DNA of 13,148 bases from Akkermansiaceae bacterium (GTDB lineage: Bacteria > Verrucomicrobiota > Verrucomicrobiia > Verrucomicrobiales > Akkermansiaceae). The number at the start of each line of letters is the position of its first letter. Position 1 is the stretch's first letter. Both the position numbers and the translations under genes were made by a program. Location of the stretch: positions 1 to 13,148 of the forward strand of contig JALZVD010000151.1 of assembly GCA_023300205.1 (NCBI GenBank), given 5' to 3'. The notes beneath the pieces are model-generated. The model was not told the origin of the DNA. It saw only the letters and a list, made by a program, of their open reading frames with translations, and did not search any database. Of this stretch, positions 1-8,750 are shown one piece after another.

Positions 1-993
1 ATCAAGTTGGAGCTTGAGATTAAGCTTGGGGAGCTTCAAAATAAGTGGCATTTCAGCTCGCTGGAGAAGATTTTTATTGAGAATAGAATCTACCGTGACA
101 TTGAAGAGTGTGAGACTTGGGAGGCTGTTATTGAGGCGATTGATAAGGGGCTGGAGCCTTTTAAGAAGGATTTGATCCGTGAGGTTACTGAGGAGGATAT
201 TGTGAGACTTACAGAAATTAAGATTAAGAGGATTTCTAAGTTTGATAGTTTCAAAGCGGATGAGGCGATTAGAGGTTTGGAGGAGGCTATTGAGGAGGTG
301 GAGAAGAATTTACGCAATCTGACGCGTTTTACGATTAAGTATTTCGAGGACTTAAAGAAGAAATTTGGTAAGGGTAAGGAGCGCAAGAGTGAGATTGGCG
401 AATTTGGTAAGGTGGACAGAACTCAGGTGGTGATGGCGAACGAGATGCTTTATCTGGATAGTAAGAATGGATTTGCTGGATGGGGGCTTAAGAAGGAGGA
501 GGCTCTTGAAAAATGCTCACAGTTAGATGATGTGGTGGTATTTGGGAATGACGGTAAACTGAAGGTGATGAAGGTGGCTGAGAAATTATTTGTAGGTAAG
601 CGTCCACTACATATTGCGATTTTACGTAAGGATGAGGAGAAGATTTACTCGATGATTTACCGTGATGGTAGAGATGGATCATTGTTCGCTAAGCGCTTTA
701 AGATGGGTGGGACTACTCGTGATAAAGAGTATGAGTTAACAAAGGGGACAAAGGGATCTCGGATCATGTACTTTGCTGTGCATGATTCAGAGGAGGAGAG
801 TTCTAACAACTTGCTTGTGGTGCATCTGAAGCCAGCATTGCGGTTACGTAACTTGGCTAGACCATTCCAGTTTGGAGAAATAGCGATTAAGGGTAGAGCT
901 GCGAAAGGGAATACGGTTACTAAACATGGTGTGGACCGGGTGGTGAGAGCACCTAAAGATATGAGTGATGAGACGGATTTCTCGCTTGAGTGA
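1..993 (+). CDS. Type IIA DNA topoisomerase subunit A, C-terminal part (GyrA/ParC family), 5' truncated
   Basis: This is the last 330 codons of a larger gene. The frame is open from base 1, so the TTG at 7 is an internal Leu. Type IIA A subunits cut and rejoin DNA and wrap it on a C-terminal beta-pinwheel. What is visible is a charged, coiled-coil-like helical stretch (about residues 45-125 of the fragment), then a typical block with KVDRTQVVMANE and later GTTRDKEYELTKG. Blade-like repeats end at IAIKGRAAKGN, which sits where a GyrA box would be but does not match QRRGGKG. The style resembles the topoisomerase IV-like A subunits of Bacteroidetes and PVC bacteria from memory of that family. 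The catalytic Tyr domain lies outside the window. Whether it acts as gyrase or topoisomerase IV cannot be decided here. The gap to the next gene is 133 bases, with no convincing terminator in it. Confidence 0.85.
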   Translation: MKLELEIKLGELQNKWHFSSLEKIFIENRIYRDIEECETWEAVIEAIDKGLEPFKKDLIREVTEEDIVRLTEIKIKRISKFDSFKADEAIRGLEEAIEEVEKNLRNLTRFTIKYFEDLKKKFGKGKERKSEIGEFGKVDRTQVVMANEMLYLDSKNGFAGWGLKKEEALEKCSQLDDVVVFGNDGKLKVMKVAEKLFVGKRPLHIAILRKDEEKIYSMIYRDGRDGSLFAKRFKMGGTTRDKEYELTKGTKGSRIMYFAVHDSEEESSNNLLVVHLKPALRLRNLARPFQFGEIAIKGRAAKGNTVTKHGVDRVVRAPKDMSDETDFSLE

Positions 994-1126
994 TTCTTGT
1001 CTTATCACCTTGATTAGAAGTGATCTAACAATGGGAATTATTCCTGAAGGTTAATCTTTGCTTGATATATCGAAAAAAATCTGCTATTGCCTTGCTAATT
1101 ATACATTTTTTTAGCATCGTATATGG

Positions 1127-2941
1127 ATGCACCCTGACGTAGCTAAATTAGTAGAAGCTGGCCGGATTTCACAAGAAGTCGGAGAGAGATTATCCCAACT
1201 AGCCCCTGGAAAGTTTTGCCTTCACAAGAATTGGGGAGCGGGGAAGGTTAAGTCATGGGATTTTCAGGGAGGTAAGATTATGATCGATTTTGAGCAAAAT
1301 GAGGGTCAGGAGATGGGGCTGAAGTTTGCGATCCAGAAGACGGAGGTTCTTGATGAGAGCCACTTCCGTGCACAGAAGCTAGAGTCAATGGGGGAGCTTA
1401 GAGGTTTGGTTAAAGAGGATCCTGTAGGGTTAGTAGTTAAAATTTTAAAGAGTTTAGGAGGGTCACTTAAGTTGGATCAGCTTGAGCGTGAGTTGATAGG
1501 TTCAGTGATCCCAGAGGCGGATTATAAGAAGTGGTGGGAGGGTGCAAAGAAGGCTTTGAGAGAAAGCCGTGCTGCTGTAGTACCAACGAAGCGAACTGAG
1601 CCACTTGTGCTGCGTGATGAGAACCTTACTCCTGGGGAGTCATTGGTTTCTGATTTTTTTGAAGCAAAAGACTTGAAGGCTAAGGCTCGTGCACTTGAGG
1701 CGATTATTAAAGATTTCTCACATGTGAAAGATGATTCAGATTCACAGTCTAAGATTGCTTCCGATATTGATACTACTGTGCGTAAGGGGCTGAAGTTTCA
1801 TCTTGGACAGGCGCTCGATTTGTTAGTAGGTAGAGATGATTTGATGGAGGTGTCAGACAACCTCGTGTTAGAAGACTCTGCGTTACGACTTAGTGATTTG
1901 ATTCAGACTGAGAGTGACAAGATTGGTGATGAGCTAGGGTCATTACCGGCGGCACGTCAGCGTAAAGTTTTTGAGGCGTATCCTGCTGCATTTGGTGATA
2001 GCTGGGTAAAAGAGATTCTAGGGATTTTTGATAACGTGGGGCCTAGGGGTCTAGCAGAGATCGCTAAGCTACTTGTTGAGCAAGAGAAGAGTGATTATTT
2101 ATACACCTTTTTAAGATCACATGTGACGGGGAGAACGCTAGGTGCTGACTCACTGTTATGGATCTGTCGTGAGCGTAAGAAGCTTGCGGAGCCTATTTTT
2201 GATCACGAAGTAGGGAATGCTATCCTTAGTTTATTAGAACGAGATTCGATGGATGATGGACCTCGAAAGAGCGCTCGTCTCCAGAGTTATTTCATGGAGG
2301 ACAAGGAGCTTATTCCTGATCTTCTTGCTAAGGCTGCACCTAATGAGGCGAAGAATTTTGGGCGTAAATTACATCAAGGGCAGATTTTCCCTGATTTAGA
2401 TAGAAAGTCTCTGATGGCTAGAGTGATCAAGGCAGCACCCGTTACGCAAGATTTGGTAACTGGTGAGGCTGAGCAAACTACTAATGATTTGGTTTCATCA
2501 TGGGATAGTATTGACCGCCGTAAGGCTGAGTATAAAGATATTGTGGATAATCAGATACCTCAGAACCGTGAGGACATCAAGGTGGCTAAGTCTTATGGTG
2601 ACCTTCGAGAGAATGCGGAATACCATATGTCTAAGGATAATCAGAAGGTGCTTATGCGTAGGAAGGCTGATCATGAGAAGGCTCTTGGTAATGTTCAGGG
2701 GACTGACTTTGCTGATGTGGTGCCTGATGCAGTGAAGATAGGGACGATTGTTACTCTTGATGCAGGTGGAGAAGAGAAGGTGATGACTATCCTAGGAGCT
2801 TGGGATTCAGATCCTGACAACGGAGTCATTTCCTATCTGTCAGAAATGGCACAGTCTCTGCTCGGTTCTGTTGAAGGTGATACTGTAGAAGTGGTTAAGA
2901 ACCCAATGACGGTGAAAGCAATCAAGGCGTATAACGCATAA
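1127..2941 (+). CDS. greA: Long GreA/GreB-family transcription elongation factor
   Basis: GreA-type factors enter the RNA polymerase secondary channel and stimulate cleavage of backtracked RNA. The C-terminal ~155 residues of this 604-residue protein are GreA-like. A coiled coil starts near residue 458, and its tip reads GDLRENAEYH (491-500), where Asp492 and Glu495 match the acidic tip residues of classical GreA. An FKBP-like domain follows, with VISYLSEMAQSLLGSVEGD near 575-590. The first ~450 residues are extra: a small beta-rich segment (about 28-75, with WGAGKV and MIDFEQ) and a long, mostly helical region. Classical GreA is about 160 residues; Chlamydia GreA is, as I recall, also about 700. 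The ATG at 1127 is the only reasonable start, because the frame has a TAG at 1112-1114. There is no Shine-Dalgarno sequence. Enolase begins 23 bases downstream, so co-transcription is likely. I am sure of the family but not of the N-terminal role. Confidence 0.9.
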   Translation: MHPDVAKLVEAGRISQEVGERLSQLAPGKFCLHKNWGAGKVKSWDFQGGKIMIDFEQNEGQEMGLKFAIQKTEVLDESHFRAQKLESMGELRGLVKEDPVGLVVKILKSLGGSLKLDQLERELIGSVIPEADYKKWWEGAKKALRESRAAVVPTKRTEPLVLRDENLTPGESLVSDFFEAKDLKAKARALEAIIKDFSHVKDDSDSQSKIASDIDTTVRKGLKFHLGQALDLLVGRDDLMEVSDNLVLEDSALRLSDLIQTESDKIGDELGSLPAARQRKVFEAYPAAFGDSWVKEILGIFDNVGPRGLAEIAKLLVEQEKSDYLYTFLRSHVTGRTLGADSLLWICRERKKLAEPIFDHEVGNAILSLLERDSMDDGPRKSARLQSYFMEDKELIPDLLAKAAPNEAKNFGRKLHQGQIFPDLDRKSLMARVIKAAPVTQDLVTGEAEQTTNDLVSSWDSIDRRKAEYKDIVDNQIPQNREDIKVAKSYGDLRENAEYHMSKDNQKVLMRRKADHEKALGNVQGTDFADVVPDAVKIGTIVTLDAGGEEKVMTILGAWDSDPDNGVISYLSEMAQSLLGSVEGDTVEVVKNPMTVKAIKAYNA

Positions 2942-2958
2942 TTTTAACACATACATAG

Positions 2959-4248
<1,290 letters not shown>

Positions 4249-4292
4249 TGTTTAATGTATCTTAGGTTCTAACATCCTATAACTACTGGATT

Positions 4293-4664
4293 ATGAGCCG
4301 AAAAGAAACAGACAAACTACGTAAGCTATACGTTCGCCATCAACGTCTGCGCAATAGAAATGCGCAGATGAATACGGTGAATCGTCTAGCTTTTTGTTTG
4401 CTGGTCATTGCGTTATGCGCTATTTTGCCGGTTACTGCTCTGCCTAGTTTGTCGCAATCTGATGAGCTAGAGGAGTCATATAATACGGTTTGGCAAGAGA
4501 AGCTTCGCATTGCTGCGGAAGCGAAAGATAGTGCTGATAGAGAGCACCGTGCGATCCAGCAGGATCCAAGGTATTTGGAGATCAAGGCTAGAGAGCGCTT
4601 GAAGTGGAGTAAGCCAGGGGAGAGGATTTTGGTTTTTCCTGAGTATGTTTCTGGGGTAAAGTAG
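4293..4664 (+). CDS. FtsB/DivIC-like septum formation initiator
   Basis: This small bitopic membrane protein belongs to the FtsB/DivIC family, which forms a complex with FtsL and FtsQ/DivIB to activate septal peptidoglycan synthesis. In 123 residues there is a basic cytoplasmic tail (1-29), one hydrophobic segment (about 30-52), a charged helical stretch fit for a coiled coil (about 55-90), and the family ending DPRYLEIKARERL followed by KPGERILVFP (91-115). Placement right after enolase fits: eno is directly followed by ftsB in Pseudomonas and other Proteobacteria. The ATG at 4293 lacks a Shine-Dalgarno sequence. The N-terminal tail is longer than in E. coli FtsB. DivIC and FtsB cannot be told apart from sequence, so I give no symbol. 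Confidence 0.85.
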   Translation: MSRKETDKLRKLYVRHQRLRNRNAQMNTVNRLAFCLLVIALCAILPVTALPSLSQSDELEESYNTVWQEKLRIAAEAKDSADREHRAIQQDPRYLEIKARERLKWSKPGERILVFPEYVSGVK

Positions 4665-4831
4665 TTTTTTAGCTTTAAGGGAGCTTCTGAAAACTCCGGA
4701 TATTGCTTTTTTTGTTGTTAGACTTGAAACTGTGTATGCGATTACTTGTTCATTTAAGATGAGACCTGATGGGCAGAGAATTCGCTAGTTTCCAGAAGTC
4801 CATTTTTAAGGATTCAGAGTAGACAATTTTT

Positions 4832-4870
4832 ATAGCCTATGACTAAGAGATGGTGATAGGCTATTTTTTT
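4832..4870 (+). terminator. Rho-independent terminator after the eno/ftsB-like operon
   Basis: A perfect 9-bp inverted repeat (ATAGCCTAT at 4832-4840, ATAGGCTAT at 4856-4864, 15-nt loop) is followed by a run of T to 4870. The T-run is on the + strand side only, so it ends + strand transcription. It sits about 170 nt past the FtsB-like stop codon at 4664. I found no gene, and no convincing promoter, between 4665 and 4831. In the - direction it lies just past der but lacks a U-tract. Confidence 0.8.
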
Positions 4871-4898
4871 GTGGTTGAATTAAGATAGTTGTTGAGAT

Positions 4899-6281
4899 TT
4901 AGGATTTCGATCTGTTTCTGGATCTAACAGAGAATACGATAGGGATGGCAGGGGCGTAGAATTTCTCGCGGATTCTGTTAGAGAGGTATTGCTCGTAGTT
5001 TTCTTGCATGAGGCGCTTGTCGTTTACGAAGAGGATGTAGGATGGGACAGGGATGGCTGTGTAGCGGTCGTTAACTACAGCTGTTGCGTAGAGGAGCTTG
5101 ATGCGCTTGCGGAATTTTTTGTGCATACTTGGAGGCTTGAGCTCGAATGCGTCTTGGAGGAGTCTGTTGAGGGCTCCTGTTGTGATGGTTTCTTTTGATG
5201 CTTCACGGATTTTGGTGAGCTGGCCGAAGACTTGGCTTATGTGCTGGCCTTCTCTGGCAGATACTGCGGCGAATGGCGCGTAGGAGAGGAAGAAGAGGTC
5301 TGTGCGGATCATCTTCTCTGCTTTTTCTAGTCTTTCTGTTCGCTGCATTCCAGGGTGGAAGAGGTCCCATTTGTTGAGGATGATGAGGCAGGGTTTGTGC
5401 TCTTTCTGGATGACTTGAGCGATCTTGCGGTCCATAGCCGAGACGCCGGCTTCTAGGTCGACGACGAGGAGGCAGATGTCTGAGCGACGGATGGATCTTT
5501 CTGCGCGCATGGCTGAGAAGACTTCTACTGAAGTGTCCATCTTTGAGCGTTGTCTGAGGCCTGCGGTGTCGATTAGGGTGTGGAGTTCATCACCATATTC
5601 GTAGGGGACGTCTACGGCATCACGCGTGGTGCCGGCGATTTCTGAAACGATGGTACGCTCATCTTTGAGGATTGCGTTGATGAGTGATGATTTGCCAGCA
5701 TTTGGCTTACCAACGATGGCGATTTTGAGTCCGGATTTGGCGACGTGTTCTTCTGCATCTGCCATTTTTTCTGCGCGCTCGGCAGCGATGGGCTGGATGA
5801 TGTCTTCTATCTGTTCGATGAGGTCTTGGAATCCGCGTCCGTGTTCTGCGGATACTGGGAGTCCTGCACCAAATCCCATGCGAGAGAAGTCACCGAGCTG
5901 AGCTTCTAGTTCTACGTGGTCTGCTTTGTTTAGGAGTAGGATGATAGGGTGCTTGGCTTTACGGAGTTTGTGTGCGAGTTCTGTTTCGATATGGTTAAGG
6001 CCTTCACGGCAGTCAACGACGAAGAGGATGAGGTCAGCGGTGTCCATGGCGATGTCTGCCTCGACGGTGACTTGGTCTAGGAATCCGTCATCTAGTTTGG
6101 CTCCGATACCACCGGTGTCGATGATGGTACATGGTGTTTCTGTCATTGCGCAGGGTGCTGCAATACGGTCCCGGGTGACTCCAGGCTGATCGTGAACAAT
6201 CGCGATTTTACGGTTGGCGAGGCGGTTGAAGATGGCGGACTTACCTACATTTGGGCGTCCTACGATGGCGATATTGATCAT
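4899..6281 (-). CDS. der: Ribosome-assembly GTPase Der (EngA)
   Basis: Der is a cytoplasmic GTPase with two G domains in tandem, needed for 50S ribosomal subunit maturation. Both domains are intact. The first has GRPNVGKS (8-15), DTGG (55-58) and NKAD (118-121). The second has GKPNAGKS (191-198), DTAG (238-241) and NKWD (303-306). The C-terminal KH-like domain (about 360-455) is present, ending in a basic tail (RSRNRSKS). At 460 residues the length is normal. The start ATG (6281-6279) lies 32 bases after the pgsA stop on the same strand, so pgsA-der is probably one transcript. The upstream bases (CATC before ATG) contain no Shine-Dalgarno motif. No - strand rho-independent terminator is evident past the stop. 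Confidence 0.97.
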   Translation of the reverse strand: MINIAIVGRPNVGKSAIFNRLANRKIAIVHDQPGVTRDRIAAPCAMTETPCTIIDTGGIGAKLDDGFLDQVTVEADIAMDTADLILFVVDCREGLNHIETELAHKLRKAKHPIILLLNKADHVELEAQLGDFSRMGFGAGLPVSAEHGRGFQDLIEQIEDIIQPIAAERAEKMADAEEHVAKSGLKIAIVGKPNAGKSSLINAILKDERTIVSEIAGTTRDAVDVPYEYGDELHTLIDTAGLRQRSKMDTSVEVFSAMRAERSIRRSDICLLVVDLEAGVSAMDRKIAQVIQKEHKPCLIILNKWDLFHPGMQRTERLEKAEKMIRTDLFFLSYAPFAAVSAREGQHISQVFGQLTKIREASKETITTGALNRLLQDAFELKPPSMHKKFRKRIKLLYATAVVNDRYTAIPVPSYILFVNDKRLMQENYEQYLSNRIREKFYAPAIPIVFSVRSRNRSKS

Positions 6282-6313
6282 GATGTTGAGTAAAGTAGAT
6301 TAAAGATGAAGTT

Positions 6314-6883
6314 TTATTCAGGCTGGAGTTGTCGCAGTGCTTCGCGGACGTAGAACCATGATGACCAGAGGGTGAATACGGAGGCTACCACGGTGGGGAC
6401 CAGTGGGCTGAATGGGACTACCTTTAACATGACCCAGCCTAATGTAAACAACTGTATGGTGGTGGTGGCTTTTCCGCTCCAGTTGGTATTTACTTGGAGT
6501 TTTTTACCCAGGAGGAGGATGAATACGCAGCCGGTGGCGATGGATACATCACGTGCGACTACCATGACTACATACCACTCTGGGATAAGCCAGCCGTGTG
6601 AGCTCCAGGAGACTTGGCTGAGGACGATGAGGCCTACGAGCATGAGAACCTTGTCACAGAGAGGGTCTAGAAATGCACCGAGTTTGGTTTTACCGTATTT
6701 TCTGGCTAGGTAGCCATCTAGCCCGTCACCTGCTGCGGCTAAGATAAATGCACTGAGGGAAAGCCAACGCAGTAGTTCATGAGGCTCTCCCGCTTTTATC
6801 GTTGTCGCATAATGTATTGCTAATACCGCGAACACGGGTATTAGAATAAATCGTATGATGGTGACTACATTGGCGGGGCTCAT
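6314..6883 (-). CDS. pgsA: CDP-diacylglycerol--glycerol-3-phosphate 3-phosphatidyltransferase
   Basis: PgsA makes phosphatidylglycerophosphate from CDP-diacylglycerol and glycerol-3-phosphate, the committed step to phosphatidylglycerol and cardiolipin, in the inner membrane. The CDP-alcohol phosphatidyltransferase signature is complete: Asp53, Asp56-Gly57, Ala60-Arg61, Gly69, Asp73 and Asp77. About six hydrophobic segments can be counted over 189 residues, and the N-terminus (ANVVTIIRFILIP) is typical of PgsA. The last Asp is the catalytic base in the family. A phosphatidylserine or cardiolipin synthase of the same superfamily is a less likely alternative. It lies upstream of der on the same strand and 52 bases downstream of the YHS gene. 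The start ATG (6883-6881) has only a weak AGG upstream. Confidence 0.92.
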   Translation of the reverse strand: MSPANVVTIIRFILIPVFAVLAIHYATTIKAGEPHELLRWLSLSAFILAAAGDGLDGYLARKYGKTKLGAFLDPLCDKVLMLVGLIVLSQVSWSSHGWLIPEWYVVMVVARDVSIATGCVFILLLGKKLQVNTNWSGKATTTIQLFTLGWVMLKVVPFSPLVPTVVASVFTLWSSWFYVREALRQLQPE

Positions 6884-6892
6884 TTGCGCCTG

Positions 6893-6921
6893 AGTATGTA
6901 TTTAAGATGGTCAATGTGCAA
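6893..6921 (-). promoter_or_regulatory. Candidate sigma-70-like promoter for pgsA-der
   Basis: Read on the - strand, TTGCAC (6921-6916) is followed after 17 bases by CATACT (6898-6893); each hexamer matches the consensus at 4 of 6 positions. Transcription would begin only a few bases before the pgsA ATG at 6883, giving a nearly leaderless mRNA. It is weak evidence from pattern alone, and pgsA could instead be read from the YHS promoter. Confidence 0.22.
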
Positions 6922-6935
6922 GATTTGATGAGTAG

Positions 6936-7406
6936 TTATTGAGCTGATATTTTAGACCATTGGCTATTTGCGTTTTTAATTTGTTCTGCATCATCGACTT
7001 CGTTCCATTTCTTGAGAGTATTTGGCCCTAAAAGATTATCATAGAAGAGGTAAAGTTTGTTATCTAGAATTTTAAATCTCTTAGGGTTTATAGGGATTTT
7101 GCCTCCTCCTTTAGCGAATGCGTAGGCACACCAACCTCCGTATTGTGGTTTGTAGTAATGAGGATTAGATTTGAATAGTTCTAGATTTTTTTGGCTACTA
7201 AATAGATATTTAGCAGACTGATAAGTGAGGCTGAACTGTGGGTTTCCTTTAACTGCAATTTTATTGTGAAAATAAGCTACAGGGTCGTATCCTTTGATCG
7301 CTAATCCATCTTTTAAGTTATCATGATTTGAAGATTCTTGGGCTTGAACGGTTATGATGGTAAGGGTTGAAACGAGAATGACTAATAATTTGGTTATGTA
7401 TTTCAT
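6936..7406 (-). CDS. Exported YHS-domain protein of the YHS (seleno)protein family
   Basis: This 156-residue protein has a clear signal peptide (basic MKYITK, hydrophobic core to about residue 20, then AQ-ES), so it is probably periplasmic. The rest matches the YHS-domain (seleno)protein family as I know it: IKGYDPVAYF (38-46), a YLFSSQKNLELFKSNP stretch (67-82), and QYGGWCAYAFAKG (88-100), where Cys93 is the usual conserved Cys. YHS domains are often metal-linked, but the function of this family is not established. The gene is markedly richer in A+T than its neighbours: two 60-base samples, 7021-7080 and 7141-7200, each have 17 G/C, against 34 in 5401-5460 inside der. It stands alone, with 52 bases to pgsA and a divergent 153-base gap to nuoB. 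There is no Shine-Dalgarno sequence. Confidence 0.82.
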   Translation of the reverse strand: MKYITKLLVILVSTLTIITVQAQESSNHDNLKDGLAIKGYDPVAYFHNKIAVKGNPQFSLTYQSAKYLFSSQKNLELFKSNPHYYKPQYGGWCAYAFAKGGGKIPINPKRFKILDNKLYLFYDNLLGPNTLKKWNEVDDAEQIKNANSQWSKISAQ

Positions 7407-7496
7407 GATGTTTTATTGGTTGTATCAAATAAGATCATTGAGGTAAGAGATTATTCCGAGATTTAATGATGCACGGGGAGGTAGAAATTTCAGGAA

Positions 7497-7525
7497 TTGA
7501 ATGATTAAGCTTGAGAATGTAGGAT
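7497..7525 (+). promoter_or_regulatory. Candidate sigma-70-like promoter for nuoBC
   Basis: TTGAAT (7497-7502) and TAGGAT (7520-7525) are separated by exactly 17 bases, and each matches consensus at 4 of 6 positions. The predicted start near 7532 would leave a leader of about 28 nt before the nuoB ATG at 7560. The 153-base divergent gap (7407-7559) must hold promoters for both nuoB and the YHS gene. I could not pick one out for the latter. Confidence 0.3.
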
Positions 7526-7559
7526 AGGGGGCTAGGTTGAGGGCATCAATAAAACGACT

Positions 7560-8153
7560 ATGATTTCTACAAATTCAGAACCAGTTATCGGGCCAGAAAT
7601 TCCATCGAGTGCGGATCTTACGGATTTTGTGTATGACTCTAAGGTAGAGGGTAACATCATTTTCACGCGTGTGGATGCGGCGATCAACTGGATGCGAAAG
7701 AATTCATTGTGGCCGATGCCTATGGGGCTGGCTTGTTGTGCTATTGAGCTGATGGCAACGGCTTCAGCGCGTTTTGATATTTCAAGATTTGGCGCTGAGG
7801 TGATGCGTTTTTCTCCACGACAGGCTGATGTGATGATTGTTTCTGGTACGGTGACTTACAAGATGGCGCTTGCGGTGAAGCGAGTGTGGGATCAGATGCC
7901 TGAGCCAAAGTGGTGTATAGCGATGGGAGCCTGTGCTTCATCAGGTGGTATGTACCGTAGTTATGCAACGTTGCAGGGGATTGATAGGTTGATCCCGGTT
8001 GATGTCTATATTTCTGGTTGTCCTCCGCGTCCTGAAGCATTGATCGAGGGCTTGCTGAGACTTCAGCGTAAGATTGATACTGAGCATTCAACTAAGGGAC
8101 TGAAGGCGGATCCTGAGGATGAAGTGGTGAAGGGATTAGGAATTGGAGTTTAA
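7560..8153 (+). CDS. nuoB: NADH-quinone oxidoreductase subunit B (NuoB)
   Basis: NuoB carries iron-sulfur cluster N2, the last electron carrier before quinone in respiratory complex I, in the peripheral arm on the cytoplasmic side. All four cluster ligands are present: Cys59-Cys60 in [10 protein letters not shown], Cys125 in GACASSGG and Cys154 in [10 protein letters not shown]. The protein has 197 residues, with an N-terminal extension of about 30 residues before the conserved core. The start ATG at 7560 has a GAGGG only about 18 bases upstream, too far to be a normal ribosome site. nuoC follows after 12 bases. No nuoA is found upstream; the neighbour there is the divergent YHS gene. Confidence 0.97.
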   Translation: MISTNSEPVIGPEIPSSADLTDFVYDSKVEGNIIFTRVDAAINWMRKNSLWPMPMGLACCAIELMATASARFDISRFGAEVMRFSPRQADVMIVSGTVTYKMALAVKRVWDQMPEPKWCIAMGACASSGGMYRSYATLQGIDRLIPVDVYISGCPPRPEALIEGLLRLQRKIDTEHSTKGLKADPEDEVVKGLGIGV

Positions 8154-8165
8154 TTTTAAGAAGAG

Positions 8166-8729
8166 ATGAGTGATTTAGTAAAAAAGATTCAGGAGCATTA
8201 TGGTGACTATGTGATTAGCACTAAGGAATTCCGTGGTGAGCATACGGTTGTGATTCAGAAGCAGGCGTTGAAGGCTGTGATGCAGTATTGCCGTGATCAT
8301 CTGGAATTGGTGATGTTGTTAGATATCTGTAGTGTTGATCATGAGTCTGTTGATCCTCGATTTGAGATGGTGTATGAGCTGTCTACTCTGGATGATTCAA
8401 AGCATTTGAGAATAAAGCTTCCTGTATCCGAGGACGATGATGTTGATACGGTGTCCCATATCTGGGCGACTGCTGACTGGCATGAGCGCGAGGTTTATGA
8501 TATGATGGGGATTCGTTTTACCGATCATCCAAATTTGAAGCGTATCTTAATGTGGGAAGGTTATCCTTATCATCCGTTGAGAAAGGAATTTCCTCTTGCT
8601 GGTAAGCCTACTGAGATGCCTGATGTGGCCTTTACAGGAGTGGCGCCTATGGAGGGTGGGCCATTTGTTACGAGTTCTGGAGCCAGTGATACTGTTTCTG
8701 CTGAGCCGCGAGCTAAGGGGGAGAGTTAA
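8166..8729 (+). CDS. nuoC: NADH-quinone oxidoreductase subunit C (NuoC)
   Basis: NuoC is the 30-kDa-type subunit of complex I, part of the quinone-reducing Q module with NuoB, NuoD and NuoI. The family signature WHEREVYDMMGIRFTDHP (105-122) is intact, followed by LKRILMWEGYPYHPLRKEF (124-142). The C-terminus continues with a low-complexity Ser/Glu/Ala tail after GGPFV (164-168). It is a separate NuoC, not the NuoCD fusion of E. coli. The start at 8166 lies 12 bases after the nuoB stop, and the preceding AAGAAG is purine-rich but not a true Shine-Dalgarno motif. nuoD does not follow; an M23 peptidase gene converges from the other strand 21 bases away. An imperfect hairpin with one bulged G (8742-8749 with 8753-8759) overlaps the M23 stop and could be a weak terminator. 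Confidence 0.96.
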   Translation: MSDLVKKIQEHYGDYVISTKEFRGEHTVVIQKQALKAVMQYCRDHLELVMLLDICSVDHESVDPRFEMVYELSTLDDSKHLRIKLPVSEDDDVDTVSHIWATADWHEREVYDMMGIRFTDHPNLKRILMWEGYPYHPLRKEFPLAGKPTEMPDVAFTGVAPMEGGPFVTSSGASDTVSAEPRAKGES

Positions 8730-8750
8730 GATAGGGATTAGGAGGGAATG

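Noticed and set aside
994..1126. Terminator and promoter in the gap before greA
   Set aside because: Only 4-5 bp stems without a T-run are visible. TATACA at 1100-1105 has no -35 box at the right distance, and TTGATA at 1062-1067 is too far upstream.
4899..6281. Several + strand ORFs of 60-90 codons inside der
   Set aside because: They are antisense to a fully conserved GTPase and their products show no domain features.
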